Positions 19,510 through 29,420 are shown, counted from the stretch's first letter. The stretch: 64,000 nucleotides of DNA from Vibrio coralliirubri (GCF_024347375.1 NZ_AP025470.1:1798001-1862000), one strand, 5' to 3'. A program made the numbers and translations. The notes: generated by a model not told the origin, from the letters alone.

Positions 19510-21555
19510 TTACTTTAAAACGTACTTATGAAGCATCGCCTGTTGGTGCCCTGCTATCTCTCCGACTTGCTCTGAACTCTCGATCATAGATTCAAGTTGC
19601 AGCTTAGTATTCTCGCCCTGCTCAGATACGCGAGTGATTGAATGGGTTACATCGACAGTTGCACGAGCTTGTTCTTCGGTAGCCACCATGATTTGTTCAA
19701 CACGCCCTTTGATCTGGCTAACCGCGAATTCGATTTTCTCGAAGGCTTGTCTTACATCGCCACTGGTTTGCAATGCATTGGCCATCTCACTTCTCGATTC
19801 CGTTACAGAAGCACGTGAGCGATCTGCTGCCGCTACTAGTTCGTTCATCATGCTACGAATATTGGTGGTTTGCTGGGATGTGCCGCTCGCCAATTTACGC
19901 ACTTCGTCTGCAACTACCGCAAAACCTCGACCTTGTTCACCTGCTCGCGCCGCTTCTATCGCAGCGTTCAGTGCCAACAAGTTGGTGTTTTCAGCGATAC
20001 CACTGATCATGTCGACCATTTCACGAATCTGTTTCACTCGACCATCCAAGTCAGCCATCGACTCTTCACTCATGCTAAGAGATTGCTCAAGCGCTTGTAA
20101 TCGTTGTTGGTTAAGGCCAACCACTTGGCTGCCATTCACTGACTCATCTTCTGCTATTTGTGCATCGTCGTTCGACGCGTTAGAGATACGAGCTATCTCA
20201 CCAATCGATGCTTCTAGTTCAGTAATGGTGGTGATCATATTCTGAAGTGATTCGTTCTGCTCGTTCAAGCTCGAATTGGTTTGCTCTGCAGCGTCGTGGC
20301 TTACTTCAGCCGTTTGATAAAGCGTCTCACAGTTACGCGTTACTAAACGAACCGAATCTGCGGTTGAATCAACGACCGTATTGAGTTTTGAAGTAATAAC
20401 TTGCAGCTCTAGCGGCCCAAGCAATTCGCTCTGTTTAGAGAAGTCATGATCTGCCAATGAACTCAACTGTTGAGTTATGTTTTTAAGCCCTTTATTCATC
20501 CAACGGCGTAACACGAACCATGAAATCACAATGATTACGGCAATCACTAGCCCGCTGATAAACAACACACGATCAATGTTGGTGATGGTTTGATTTACAA
20601 CCAGTTCACTTTCATCAATCAGATGGGAAGCGGTAGAAGACAACTGATTCAATGTGCTGATGACGGTATTCGCTAAGGTAATGACTTGCGTTAAGTTCTG
20701 CCCTTGCTGCTGAACCAGTTCGAGTTTCAAGAGGATTTGTTTGATCACGCCTTCTTCGGTAAAGCCTTCTTTCACCATCTCGTAAGGCGCCGTTAAGCTC
20801 GCGAACTCAGCGATGTCTGGGTGCCAATCGGCAAAATCGCTGTAAGCCAAGTTCAGACCTGCGATTCGGTTTCTCAATTGACGGTATTCGTCTTGTGCTT
20901 TATCAATGTCAGATTGCATCATCAGCATCAAGAAGGTGTTCGCCATAGCAGACGCGCTGGATGTAAATCGGTTCGCTGCATCGCTCGCTTCTGGGTTGTC
21001 TTCAACCAAGAATGAGCTGATTCTATTCATTTCTGGTCCGATAGACCCAACGCCATAACGGAACTCGCCCATTTTACTGTCGATCAGATTTTGCTTACTT
21101 TGAATTTCGATCTGCGCCAGCAGTACCGTGTTGGTCATAGCTTGCAGTTGCGCCATGTCATCGACAAGGATTTGTTGTTGCTCTAAAGAGATCGCATCAG
21201 GAAAAGATTGGGAGATAAAAAGAAGTTCCTCTAGCGTGGTATTACTCTCTGTCGCGAGTTGGTCAATTGAGGCTCTTGTGGCATTCAGTGTATCTAAGTC
21301 GGTTGATTGGGTACTGTAAGTGAGAAGTTTTACTTGTTCTAATACGCTTTGCGTTAATTCGGCGTTATGTAGAGCAAGGGGTAATGCTTGTTCCGAGAGT
21401 GCATCAAAATGTCCCCCGACCCGTTCAACGCCCCGAATGCTAACCATTGATAAAAAACTAACGAGTAAAAGAATGGAAATAAATACAGCAGTGACGGTTT
21501 GAATGAGCGAGAATGTATAACGTGAGGGTTTTATTGATAAATTTGTGTCGGGCAT
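19510..21555 (-). CDS. Methyl-accepting chemotaxis protein with long helical periplasmic domain
   Basis: 681 aa. TM1 about 14-33, then a long helical periplasmic region (about 35-325) without Cache motifs, resembling helical bimodular sensors. TM2 is about 328-348 ([21 protein letters not shown]), followed by a HAMP-like stretch and a signalling domain with [20 protein letters not shown]. The ligand is unknown. The region before the start shows no clear flagellar promoter. Stands alone, divergent from the NlpC/P60 gene. Confidence 0.9.
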   Translation of the reverse strand: MPDTNLSIKPSRYTFSLIQTVTAVFISILLLVSFLSMVSIRGVERVGGHFDALSEQALPLALHNAELTQSVLEQVKLLTYSTQSTDLDTLNATRASIDQLATESNTTLEELLFISQSFPDAISLEQQQILVDDMAQLQAMTNTVLLAQIEIQSKQNLIDSKMGEFRYGVGSIGPEMNRISSFLVEDNPEASDAANRFTSSASAMANTFLMLMMQSDIDKAQDEYRQLRNRIAGLNLAYSDFADWHPDIAEFASLTAPYEMVKEGFTEEGVIKQILLKLELVQQQGQNLTQVITLANTVISTLNQLSSTASHLIDESELVVNQTITNIDRVLFISGLVIAVIIVISWFVLRRWMNKGLKNITQQLSSLADHDFSKQSELLGPLELQVITSKLNTVVDSTADSVRLVTRNCETLYQTAEVSHDAAEQTNSSLNEQNESLQNMITTITELEASIGEIARISNASNDDAQIAEDESVNGSQVVGLNQQRLQALEQSLSMSEESMADLDGRVKQIREMVDMISGIAENTNLLALNAAIEAARAGEQGRGFAVVADEVRKLASGTSQQTTNIRSMMNELVAAADRSRASVTESRSEMANALQTSGDVRQAFEKIEFAVSQIKGRVEQIMVATEEQARATVDVTHSITRVSEQGENTKLQLESMIESSEQVGEIAGHQQAMLHKYVLK

Positions 21556-21659
21556 GTGAAATCCAGTTTGACTACGAAAAGAGATATCCTTAAGTTAGGT
21601 CGTATACTAGAAGTCCTTGATGACGTTTTTATTTCAGTTTTTTGTCAGAAGAGTTACAT

Positions 21660-22145
21660 ATGAAGATCAGAAAAATGGCTGTAGTTACAATAACTTTAGC
21701 AACATTGGCTGCTTGTAGCTCGTCACCATCGCCTTCTCAGCTTAGTCAAACCGCACAGAAACCTTTATCAAAGTCAGAACAATTGACTACAAATGCCTAT
21801 ATGAGCGTCTATGAACAGTGGAAAGGTGTGCCATACCATTTCGGTGGGACATCATTTCGAGGCGTAGATTGCTCCGCTTTTGTTCAAATCGCAGTGCAAA
21901 ATGCGACTCAACAAGCCCTACCAAGAACCACAAAAGACCAAAGTAAAAAGGGAAAAGAAATTGCATATGGGGAAGCAACAAGTGGTGACTTAGTGTTTTT
22001 CAAGACTTCGATGACGGTGCGACATGTAGGCGTTTACTTAGGAAACAACCAATTCCTACATGCCTCGACATCAAAAGGTGTCATTATTTCTAGGTTAGAC
22101 AACCCCTACTGGGCATCCAAGTTTTGGCACTTTAGGCGTTTATAG
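21660..22145 (+). CDS. NlpC/P60-family lipoprotein, putative murein endopeptidase
   Basis: 161 aa from MKIRKMAVV, preceded by AGAAGAG. Lipobox LAAC with the lipidated Cys19. NlpC/P60 domain about 47-160: catalytic Cys71 (GVDCSAF), His122 (VRHVGVYLG) and a third polar residue near His134 (QFLHAS). The family cuts D-Glu-mDAP type bonds in peptidoglycan stem peptides. Size is like E. coli Spr/MepS and NlpC. Probably anchored to the outer membrane (Ser after Cys). Single gene. Confidence 0.92.
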   Translation: MKIRKMAVVTITLATLAACSSSPSPSQLSQTAQKPLSKSEQLTTNAYMSVYEQWKGVPYHFGGTSFRGVDCSAFVQIAVQNATQQALPRTTKDQSKKGKEIAYGEATSGDLVFFKTSMTVRHVGVYLGNNQFLHASTSKGVIISRLDNPYWASKFWHFRRL

Positions 22146-22253
22146 CGGTTCGAAAGAAAAACCGCTGAGCGAGGTAACTCTAGAAAGATACGACTTAAAC
22201 GCCCGTTGTTATTTATGCTGACCAATTACGACAATAAGTGGACAAACAAACCG

Positions 22254-22598
22254 TTAGTCGTATTTAGCAACAGCAGTATCAAACAGGTTCTTCACTAACG
22301 CGATGTACTCATCAAGGAATACAATTTGTTCGTTAGTTGCTTTCTTAGCCCACACACCCGCTAATACTTCACCAAGATCCGCTACTACGGCATCGGCTTC
22401 TTTCAAAAGCTGAAAACGAACGCTCGAATGCAACTCTGGGTTTTGCTCGAAAATAGCCATGATGTTCGTTGAAATCATGTCGGTAACAATGTCTTCGACA
22501 CTTTCGTTTCCAGTATCACCATTACTATTGGTAAACACATCAAGGTTGAATGATAGGTGCTCGATTAAAGCCAAATAGCCATCGGTTTCTACAACCAC
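22254..22598 (-). CDS. DUF3802-type acidic small protein
   Basis: 114 aa, acidic, all-helical in appearance, no signal peptide. I recall it as the DUF3802 family restricted mainly to vibrios; no function is known. GGAG-like site (AACGGAGAATT) lies before the ATG. It is convergent with the NlpC/P60 gene and separated by 108 bases holding a small hairpin (22144-22166) with no T tract. Confidence 0.75.
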   Translation of the reverse strand: MVVETDGYLALIEHLSFNLDVFTNSNGDTGNESVEDIVTDMISTNIMAIFEQNPELHSSVRFQLLKEADAVVADLGEVLAGVWAKKATNEQIVFLDEYIALVKNLFDTAVAKYD

Positions 22599-23184
22599 AA
22601 TAATTCTCCGTTTTAAGCTCTAGAGCAGATTAATACGTACTTGCCTAATACTATGTAAATGAAGCTATTTGTCATCACTTTATTGCCCAAAACCGCATTA
22701 AAATGATCCTAGTTAGTATTTCAGCCTAAATTTAAATCGATATAGGGTTAAGTGGTATACCTGCATACTTGAGCCATAAGTAAATTCGCGCATAACAAAG
22801 TGTAAGACAAACTTTGAAGCAAAGTATTGCGCCAGTTAACAATAGCCTTTTCAACTTACTCTAAAAGCTCATTTAAATTGGTTGGTAGACAATAACAAGC
22901 TCAAACCACTTTTCCAGCTTGTGGCGTTCAAAACCGTTTCGATTGTGAGACCAGTTCCAAACTATTTCATCACGTCAGGTTTTCTATTTATGTTTGTATT
23001 TCAAAGAGCTTGAATCAGTTCGAGTTCACAATTCGGCCAATTGATTCTGCGTAAGATGAAGAAGAGCTAAGAACATTGACGAGTGCGTCTATAAATTGTT
23101 CAGATTTATCCTAAACTATTGCTATTAAACAAACAGTATTTCTAACCTTCAATCTTTTTAACTTTCAGTCTTTGAGGATTTCCT
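22599..23184. other. 586-base intergenic region, nothing recognised
   Basis: AT-rich, between divergent DUF3802 and fructosamine-kinase genes. It is longer than two promoters need. I found no ORF with a plausible ribosome site, no RNA gene and no terminator. Confidence 0.4.
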
Positions 23185-24051
23185 ATGTGGCAGGCCATTT
23201 CTCAACAACTTTCAGATACTCTTCTATTTAACTTTCAGATTACTGAACGTACCAAGGTTTCTGGTGGCGACATTAACGATTGCTATATGATAAGCGATGG
23301 TAATGAACGTTACTTTGTGAAAGTGAATCAGCGAGAATTTTTACCTAAGTTTGAAATTGAAGCTGAGAACTTACGCTTGTTAAGAGAAACCTCCACCGTT
23401 TACGTTCCTGAGTTGGTGCTTATTGGCAAAACCAAAGAGTGCTCGTTCATTATTCTCAATTACTTGCCGACCAAACCGCTCGAGACGGGCAACAATAGCT
23501 TCGATTTCGGCGTTCAGCTTGCGCAGCTTCATCAATGGGGCGAGCAAAAAGAGTTTGGTTGCGACCAAGACAACTATATCGGCAGCACACTTCAACCCAA
23601 CCCTTGGCATAAGAAATGGGGTCGCTTTTTCTCCGAGCAACGCATTGGTTTCCAACTGCAACTGCTCAAAGAGAAAGGCATCGAGTTCGGTGATATTGAT
23701 GACATCGTTGATGTGGTGAATATGCGTCTTGCTGGCCACAACCCTCGCCCCTCTTTGCTTCATGGGGATCTTTGGAATGGCAATGTAGCAAATTCAGCCT
23801 TTGGGCCAATCTGTTACGACCCGGCTTGTTACTGGGGTGATCATGAATGCGATTTGGCATTAACGGAATTGTTTGAAGGATTTCCAAAAGAGTTTTATGA
23901 CGGTTACCAGAGCGTCAATCCACTCGACGTTGGCTATACTGATCGGAAAGACATTTACAACTTGTACCATCTTCTTAACCACTGCAATCAATTTGGCGGC
24001 GAATATTTAGCACAAACTGAAGCATGCATTCAGAAGATACAGGCCGTTTAA
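23185..24051 (+). CDS. Fructosamine kinase family protein
   Basis: 288 aa with APH-like kinase fold, about the length of E. coli YniA. Phosphorylates ketoamine-modified (glycated) amines in the FN3K family, helping deglycation; bacterial substrates are poorly known. Motifs: GGDINDCYMI near the N-terminus, nucleotide-region YFVKVNQREF with the catalytic Lys, the catalytic loop LLHGDLWNGN, and YDPACYWGDHECD in place of the DFG-type region. GAGGA precedes the ATG. It is followed by the small cysteine-rich gene. Confidence 0.9.
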   Translation: MWQAISQQLSDTLLFNFQITERTKVSGGDINDCYMISDGNERYFVKVNQREFLPKFEIEAENLRLLRETSTVYVPELVLIGKTKECSFIILNYLPTKPLETGNNSFDFGVQLAQLHQWGEQKEFGCDQDNYIGSTLQPNPWHKKWGRFFSEQRIGFQLQLLKEKGIEFGDIDDIVDVVNMRLAGHNPRPSLLHGDLWNGNVANSAFGPICYDPACYWGDHECDLALTELFEGFPKEFYDGYQSVNPLDVGYTDRKDIYNLYHLLNHCNQFGGEYLAQTEACIQKIQAV

Positions 24052-24144
24052 TACCAATCACAGCGAGCTAAGTCGTTCTATGAAGCTACTACGAGCTATA
24101 CAAGCTAATACGATTGGAACAAGTTACAGTGAGGAGAATTCGCG

Positions 24145-24348
24145 ATGCATAAATACACAGAGAAACATGTCTCCTGCCCCCACTGTGGGCATGCCATCAG
24201 CATAACGCTTGATGCTTCTAATGGGAGCCAAGATTTTTATGACGATTGCCCAGCGTGTTGCAATGCCATTCACCTCGACATGCAGGTAGATGAAGTAAGA
24301 GACAGGATTAATCTCTCGATTGATGCAGACGACGAACAAGTCTTCTAA
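24145..24348 (+). CDS. Cysteine-rich CPXCG-motif protein
   Basis: 67 aa with two metal-type cysteine pairs: CPHCG (11-15) and CPACC (35-39), probably one zinc site. Acidic C-terminus. The family is small and of unknown function. GAGGAG lies 11 bases before the ATG. It is 93 bases after the fructosamine-kinase gene and may be in the same transcript; a terminator follows. Confidence 0.85.
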   Translation: MHKYTEKHVSCPHCGHAISITLDASNGSQDFYDDCPACCNAIHLDMQVDEVRDRINLSIDADDEQVF

Positions 24349-24441
24349 CACCTACTCTCTTGTCGAGTTGGATCTACACCTCGATTTAAAGCTACCCTCG
24401 ATTTTGAGGCTAGCCTAGAAAAACGCAAATACACAAAATAG

Positions 24442-24470
24442 AAAAAGAGCACTTAATGTGCTCTTTTTTG
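24442..24470. terminator. Bidirectional terminator between CPXCG gene and ribE
   Basis: 11 bp perfect stem AAAAAGAGCAC / GTGCTCTTTTT with a 5-base loop (TTAAT), T run on the plus strand and A run before it. Serves both convergent genes. Confidence 0.92.
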
Positions 24471-24532
24471 ATATCTGCGACGTTTGCTTAGTCAGCGCTT
24501 TTTAGGCAAATGCTGTTGATAAACCGCTACTA

Positions 24533-25141
24533 CTATTTTTGGTTTGCTAGTACGCGTTCAACAGTATCAACAATTGCTTGTGTTTGAGGATCAAACTCAA
24601 TGTTTACTTGGTCGCCTACTTCACGGCTGCCAAACAGAGTACGATTCAGCGTTTCTGGGATCAGGTGAACAGAGAAACGGTTCTCTTCCACTTCACCAAT
24701 CGTCAATGAACAACCATCAACGCCGATGTAGCCCTTGCTCAATACATACTTCATTGATTCCTGAGGCAGCTCAAACCAAAGCGTGCGGTTGTTTTCTGTC
24801 TTAATCACATCAACGAGGTTAGCCATCAGAGTAATGTGGCCAGACATGCTATGCCCGCCAATTTCGTCACCAAACTTTGCTGCACGCTCAACATTCACTT
24901 TGTCACCAACATTCAGCTGGCCTAAGTTCGTCAATCGCAGTGTCGCTTGCATTAAATCGAAAGCAATCAGGTTACCTGAAATTTCCGTTACCGTTAAGCA
25001 ACAACCGTTATGAGCTACTGAAGCACCAATTGCTAATCCCTCAACCATTTCGTCACTTAACTCAATGGTATGAGTTTGAAACAACTCTTTTTTGTTTATA
25101 GCAACCAGTGTTGCCATACCTTGAACGATACCTGTAAACAT
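24533..25141 (-). CDS. ribE: Riboflavin synthase alpha subunit
   Basis: 202 aa from [10 protein letters not shown], the invariant start of the family; longer in-frame extensions upstream run into the repeat element. Converts two lumazines into riboflavin plus pyrimidinedione. Two lumazine-binding repeats are seen, each with a GCCLTV/GCSLTI-type motif ([20 protein letters not shown]) and a GGHSMSGH loop. It is alone here, divergent from norM. No FMN riboswitch was found upstream; a 265 bp repeat begins 21 bases before its start. Confidence 0.96.
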   Translation of the reverse strand: MFTGIVQGMATLVAINKKELFQTHTIELSDEMVEGLAIGASVAHNGCCLTVTEISGNLIAFDLMQATLRLTNLGQLNVGDKVNVERAAKFGDEIGGHSMSGHITLMANLVDVIKTENNRTLWFELPQESMKYVLSKGYIGVDGCSLTIGEVEENRFSVHLIPETLNRTLFGSREVGDQVNIEFDPQTQAIVDTVERVLANQK

Positions 25142-25162
25142 AAGATTCCTATTTAGCATTCT

Positions 25163-25427
25163 AGGGCATGTTGACCTTTCGCGGTTAAATTTTGTTCGAG
25201 ATAAAAGCGTTTTAATCGCGGCGAGGGGGAAGTAGCCTAGCATCCTAAGCAAATCTCCCTCAACAAAGAGTAAAACGCTTTTAACCGAACCCTTCGGGCA
25301 GCGTTTGCTGGTCATTTTTACTACGTTATCGGCTTCTCATGTAGGCTAGCTACACATCAAAGCCTCTGCCTTGTAAAAATACCCAGCAACTCGCTGCAAA
25401 AATCAGCTCGAAAGATCAACACGCCCT
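25163..25427. repeat. ~265 bp element with 19 bp terminal inverted repeats, copy 1
   Basis: Bounded by AGGGCATGTTGACCTTTCG (25163-25181) and its imperfect inverse (25409-25427; 17 of 19 match). The inverse complement of the copy at 36397 is clearly alike along the whole length. It holds inner stems (AAAGCGTTTTA with TAAAACGCTTTT, and TGTAGGCTAGCTACA) and CCCTTCGGGCAG. If the inverted repeat is counted from GGGC, a TA flanks both sides. No coding frame. It fills most of the ribE-norM gap, so it lies in or near both promoters. Confidence 0.85.
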
Positions 25428-25567
25428 AATAACAGTTTTTCATAGCAGTTATTGTGACATTTCTTTATGATTCGTCCAGTGGAAGCTTAAGATCATTGTC
25501 TCTGATTCCTTCAGAATGTCCTTTCCTACACTATTATTCTAATTTTCCCTCTTATTTGGAGTTGTTT

Positions 25568-26938
25568 GTGCATCGTTACAAAGAAGAATCCTCGAATCTA
25601 ATCAAACTTGCGACCCCAGTATTGATCGCATCTGTTGCACAAACTGGAATGGGTTTTGTTGATACCGTAATGGCCGGTGGCGTAAGTGCTATCGATATGG
25701 CGGCGGTTTCGATTGCAGCAAGTATCTGGCTACCATCAATTTTATTTGGTGTCGGTCTATTGATGGCGTTGGTTCCTGTCGTTGCACAACTGAATGGTTC
25801 TGGTCGACAAGTCAAAATTCCGTTTGAGATTCAACAAGGTGCGTTTTTAGCGCTCGTCATCGCCCTTCCAATCATTGGTGTACTGTTTCAGACACAATTG
25901 ATATTGGAGTGGATGGACATTGAACAACTCATGGCGGAAAAGACCATCGGCTATATGAATGCGGTGATGTTTGCTGTACCTGCGTTTTTGTTGTTCCAAA
26001 CATTGCGAAGCTTTACCGATGGTATGTCTTTAACTAAGCCTGCGATGGTAATTGGTTTTATTGGCTTACTATTAAACATCCCGCTGAACTGGATGTTCGT
26101 ATACGGAAAACTTGGTGCTCCTGCTCTGGGTGGTGTTGGCTGTGGCGTGGCAACGGCTATCGTATATTGGGTGATGTTTGCTCTGCTGTTCGCTTACGTT
26201 TTAACATCAAAGCGTTTGGCAAAAATCAACATCTTCGGTACGTTCCATAAACCGCAACTTAAAGCTCAAATCCGTCTGTTTAGACTTGGTTTCCCAGTAG
26301 CGGCCGCTATCTTCTTCGAGGTGACTCTGTTTGCGGTGGTTTCTCTGTTAGTTGCACCATTAGGTTCATTGATTGTTGCGGCGCACCAAGTCGCGATCAA
26401 CTTCTCTTCACTGGTCTTCATGATTCCAATGAGTATCGGTGCAGCCGTGAGTATTCGTGTTGGGCATAAGTTGGGCGAAAACAACACCGAAGGCGCTAAG
26501 ATCGCGACACACGTGGGTATCATTGTTGGTTTAGTGACAGCCTTAATGACAGCGGCGTTAACTGTCCTGTTCAGAGAGCAGGTTGCGTTACTTTACACAG
26601 AGAACACGGCAGTAATTACCGTTGCAATGCAGTTGCTGTTGTTCGCGGCGGTTTATCAATGTACTGACGCCATCCAAGTTATCGCAGCAGGTGCTCTACG
26701 TGGCTACAAAGACATGCGTTCAATCTTCAACATCACCTTTGTGGCTTACTGGTTGCTTGGCCTTCCTATCGGCTACATCTTAGGAATGAAAGATTGGATT
26801 GTTGAACCTATGGGCGCGCACGGTTTCTGGATTGGTTTCATTGTCGGTCTAACATCAGCAGCGATTATGCTGGGTATGCGACTACACTGGATGCATAAAC
26901 AAGACGACGACGTACAGCTAGAGTTTAGTTCGCGCTAG
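25568..26938 (+). CDS. norM: NorM MATE-family Na+-driven multidrug efflux pump
   Basis: 456 aa from the GTG at 25568, which has TTGGAG 6 bases before it and gives MHRYKEES, the known NorM start; upstream in-frame ATGs only lengthen it. About 12 membrane helices in two MATE halves. The early GFVDTVMAGG and SLTKPAMVIGFIGLLLNIPL stretches are near-identical to my memory of Vibrio NorM. It exports cationic drugs such as fluoroquinolones in exchange for Na+/H+. Followed by a terminator. Confidence 0.96.
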   Translation: MHRYKEESSNLIKLATPVLIASVAQTGMGFVDTVMAGGVSAIDMAAVSIAASIWLPSILFGVGLLMALVPVVAQLNGSGRQVKIPFEIQQGAFLALVIALPIIGVLFQTQLILEWMDIEQLMAEKTIGYMNAVMFAVPAFLLFQTLRSFTDGMSLTKPAMVIGFIGLLLNIPLNWMFVYGKLGAPALGGVGCGVATAIVYWVMFALLFAYVLTSKRLAKINIFGTFHKPQLKAQIRLFRLGFPVAAAIFFEVTLFAVVSLLVAPLGSLIVAAHQVAINFSSLVFMIPMSIGAAVSIRVGHKLGENNTEGAKIATHVGIIVGLVTALMTAALTVLFREQVALLYTENTAVITVAMQLLLFAAVYQCTDAIQVIAAGALRGYKDMRSIFNITFVAYWLLGLPIGYILGMKDWIVEPMGAHGFWIGFIVGLTSAAIMLGMRLHWMHKQDDDVQLEFSSR

Positions 26939-26977
26939 ATTCGCACTCACTAAGTCGGTCTATCTGATTTCGAATAC

Positions 26978-27010
26978 AAAAAAGAGCTCTGATTTTCAGG
27001 GCTCTTTTCG
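26978..27010. terminator. Terminator after norM
   Basis: AAAAGAGC and GCTCTTTT pair (26980-26987 with 27001-27008), with further TCTGA/TCAGG pairing inside. It lies between convergent norM and the ligase gene. Confidence 0.82.
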
Positions 27011-27038
27011 TTTAATGGTCAGGAAGATCGTATCTGCC

Positions 27039-27881
27039 TTAATATTCACTCTTCTCTCGAACAAAGCGCGCAAACTTGGGTTTTCCGTTTTGAGTAAAAC
27101 CATTGTAGCGAAATGTAATACGGCTGCCGATCTCTGGCGGTGCGAGTCTCATTTGGTCACTGAACCCGCTGCCGATATAAAATTCCACACCCTCTTCTGT
27201 GTGAACCAAAATTGAACCCATCATCCCTTTATACTTCCCTGTACCTCCCTTGTAGCCAATAACCGTGGCTTCGGCATCATGATGCCTTTTAAGCTTTAAC
27301 AAATCATTACTTCGGCCTGCTTGATAACGACTGGTGATCTTTCTAAGCATCAAACCTTCGCCATTACGCTTATCGACATTATCAAGTTGATGAAATAAAG
27401 CCTCTTCACTGTGAATTGGTACATGTTCTATGTAGCCGACATGAGATTCTCCAATCACGCTTACCCAATGCAAAATGTTGTAATAGCGCTTTTGATAATC
27501 TCCTGCGGCGCCGGGCATATCAAACAGCATGAAATCGATTTGGCGCCATGCAGTGTCACTCGGCGTATGGTCGAGAACGGTAGATTGAACGAGATGGAAC
27601 TTGCCCCTTCCTGCCCACAACTCCCCTTCGAGATGGACCTTAGGCAAGTTTTCCGTAAACCACTTGGGTGAGTAAATGCGATTACCATTGCGTGTATAAA
27701 GGTGTTGTCCATCCCATAGAGCCCGAATCCCATCAAGTTTTTCACTCTTCCAGTATTCAGAAACATCTATGCCTTGCTGGTAGGAGTTTGCAAGCACCAA
27801 ATGGTCAGGAGGCAAATAGGATGAATGAGATGAAAGCGAACACGCCCATAGAGTGGCTAAAGCCAGTTTGGTTAATCTCAT
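27039..27881 (-). CDS. Periplasmic ATP-dependent DNA ligase (LigE type)
   Basis: 280 aa from the second of two adjacent ATGs (MRLTKLALATL), since GGAG is 6 bases before it. N-terminal signal peptide, then a minimal ligase: motif I SEKLDGIRALW with the adenylated Lys, LEGELWAGRG (motif III-IV region), EGLMLRK (motif IV), LLKLKRH (motif V), and a short OB domain ending GKPKFARFVRE. LigE proteins are exported and are thought to act on DNA in the periplasm, perhaps in uptake or in the biofilm matrix. Convergent with norM. Confidence 0.9.
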   Translation of the reverse strand: MRLTKLALATLWACSLSSHSSYLPPDHLVLANSYQQGIDVSEYWKSEKLDGIRALWDGQHLYTRNGNRIYSPKWFTENLPKVHLEGELWAGRGKFHLVQSTVLDHTPSDTAWRQIDFMLFDMPGAAGDYQKRYYNILHWVSVIGESHVGYIEHVPIHSEEALFHQLDNVDKRNGEGLMLRKITSRYQAGRSNDLLKLKRHHDAEATVIGYKGGTGKYKGMMGSILVHTEEGVEFYIGSGFSDQMRLAPPEIGSRITFRYNGFTQNGKPKFARFVREKSEY

Positions 27882-28058
27882 CATCTGCTCCGTATGAATA
27901 TCTGTAGTGGTCAACAAATGTTTTTAATCCTAAGCGCTCTAACACGCAGTTAGACAATCTTTGCCAGAAGATGCGATCCACTCACCAACCTTATCTAACC
28001 TTTGCATTTATTCATTAAATTAATGACTTGTAGCTCTCATATGTTCCGTCGTTTTTAG

Positions 28059-28095
28059 TTCTCATATTGAGAAACGTCTTTTCTCAATATGAGAT
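28059..28095. promoter_or_regulatory. Two TTCTCA palindromes upstream of sypA (SypG-type sites)
   Basis: TTCTCATATTGAGAA (28059-28073, perfect inverted repeat) and TTCTCAATATGAGAT (28081-28095) lie 22 bases apart, two helical turns, and about 50-85 bases before the sigma-54 -24 element. They resemble the TTCTCA-N3-TG sites I recall for V. fischeri SypG. Confidence 0.75.
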
Positions 28096-28143
28096 GGGAA
28101 TTTACGACAAATATAAGTCATTGAAAAATAACAACATAAAAGT

Positions 28144-28159
28144 TGGCACATTCAGTGCA
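28144..28159 (+). promoter_or_regulatory. Sigma-54 promoter of sypA
   Basis: TGGCACATTCAGTGCA: perfect -24 TGGCAC, -12 GTGCA (one change from TTGCA), correct spacing, 48 bases before the sypA start. Confidence 0.8.
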
Positions 28160-28191
28160 CTTGTCAATACATACTTAAAGGAGATATCGCT

Positions 28192-28521
28192 ATGGAACTA
28201 CGTAAGATTGATTTAAATACAACGACACTGACACTTTCTATTTTCGGTGATCTGGATGCAGCTGGCAGTCGTGATGCACAAACCGACATCGATGATGTGA
28301 TTTCTAACGATGGCCACCCTGAAATCGAAGTTGATTTTAGCCAAGTTGAGTTTTTAGATTCATCTGGTGTTGGCGCGATTGTTTATATGTTCAAACGTCT
28401 GACTGAGCGCGAACGCAACATGCGACTTGAAAATGTAACTGGTCAGCCTCTTGAAATTATGAACCTACTACGTATTGGTCACGCTATCCCAGTAAATTCA
28501 AAAAATCCTACAAATTCATGA
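28192..28521 (+). CDS. sypA: STAS-domain protein SypA
   Basis: 109 aa single STAS domain of the anti-sigma-antagonist type. The conserved phospho-serine motif is FLDSSGVGAIV, with Ser57 as the likely site. In V. fischeri SypA promotes biofilm and is switched off when the SypE kinase phosphorylates the matching serine; this is known from that species. No sypE is present in this window, so what controls SypA here is open. AAGGAG lies 10 bases before the ATG. First gene of the sypABCD unit. Confidence 0.88.
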   Translation: MELRKIDLNTTTLTLSIFGDLDAAGSRDAQTDIDDVISNDGHPEIEVDFSQVEFLDSSGVGAIVYMFKRLTERERNMRLENVTGQPLEIMNLLRIGHAIPVNSKNPTNS

Positions 28522-28583
28522 AGATCCACTAAGCTAGAAGTAACAAAAAATAATAATAAAAATTAGAAACATAGGACGTTGGC

Positions 28584-29420
28584 ATGAAAATACTGAAAAA
28601 CTACATAGCCCTTTCTCTGTATGCTCTCGTTCTGGGTGGCTGTACTAGCTACCCCGAACAAGGCACAGGGGGTTTGGCGGAAAGTTATGATTCTATCAAC
28701 TATCAAAACTCAGACTTCTCTCCTGTCATGCCAGACGAGCCACTTGGCCCAGAACATGGATTACGCTTTGATTGGCAGCTTGCTAAATTGCACCTTGATG
28801 CCTTGATCCAAGAAGGCGCTCGTTGGTGCTTCCCCGCCGCTGTTGTTCAAGCAATCGAAAAGCAAAATCGTATTGCTCGTGAACTTCAAGGTGGTCTACT
28901 ACTGGACGCAGCCAACGACTTAGTGATCCAAAGAAAACGTCTAAATGAACTTGAAGTCCAACTGGATTACGTAACCTCTCAAGCCCGCTGTGAGCCACCT
29001 AAAAATGAAACCCAATTTAGAATGCAACTGTCGGTTATCGAACAGTTGTATAACCTGCTTAATGTTGATAACCAATTCGCGGAAGATTCGATTGAAGTAA
29101 ACCCGAAGTACATGGGAAGACTTGCGGAAGCAACCAGCCTACTGAAAGAACACAAATCTCTAGACCTTGTTGTTACCGGCCATGCTGATGCGACAGGTAC
29201 CGAAGAATACAACGATAAGTTAGCACTTGGACGAGCGAAACAAGTCGAACGCTACCTGACTATTTTTGGCTTAGGCGCTCAACGAATCAAAGCCGTATCT
29301 GTTGGCGAAACCGTCCCTCTTTTTGAAGGTGAATCTGACGGCACACGTTTAACTAACCGCCGAGTAAGTATCGAAGTTATCTCGCCTAAGAATGCCGAGA
29401 AAATGGGAGGTGGACTATGA
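28584..29420 (+). CDS. sypB: OmpA-family outer-membrane lipoprotein SypB
   Basis: 278 aa. Lipobox LGGC near residue 20. Middle helical region about 60-140, then a C-terminal OmpA/MotB peptidoglycan-binding domain (LVVTGHADATGTEEYNDKLA, GRAKQVERYL, NRRVSIEV). It probably ties the export machinery to the cell wall. AGGA lies before the ATG. It overlaps sypC by 4 bases, so translation is coupled. Confidence 0.88.
   Translation: MKILKNYIALSLYALVLGGCTSYPEQGTGGLAESYDSINYQNSDFSPVMPDEPLGPEHGLRFDWQLAKLHLDALIQEGARWCFPAAVVQAIEKQNRIARELQGGLLLDAANDLVIQRKRLNELEVQLDYVTSQARCEPPKNETQFRMQLSVIEQLYNLLNVDNQFAEDSIEVNPKYMGRLAEATSLLKEHKSLDLVVTGHADATGTEEYNDKLALGRAKQVERYLTIFGLGAQRIKAVSVGETVPLFEGESDGTRLTNRRVSIEVISPKNAEKMGGGL

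Larger units (their letters stand above)
27882..28191. other. Divergent region between ligase gene and syp locus
   Basis: 310 bases holding the sypA control region (paired TTCTCA boxes and a sigma-54 promoter, entered separately) and the ligase promoter. Confidence 0.6.

Noticed and set aside
22144..22166. Terminator after the NlpC/P60 gene
   Set aside because: AGCGGTT/AACCGCT stem exists but no T tract follows on either strand.
25142..25315. N-terminal extension of riboflavin synthase
   Set aside because: The extension is read-through of the repeat element; MFTGIV is the invariant family start.
25142..25567. FMN riboswitch upstream of ribE
   Set aside because: The upstream block is the repeat element; none of the conserved RFN-element sequences were seen, and riboswitch-controlled rib genes in this group are usually ribB.
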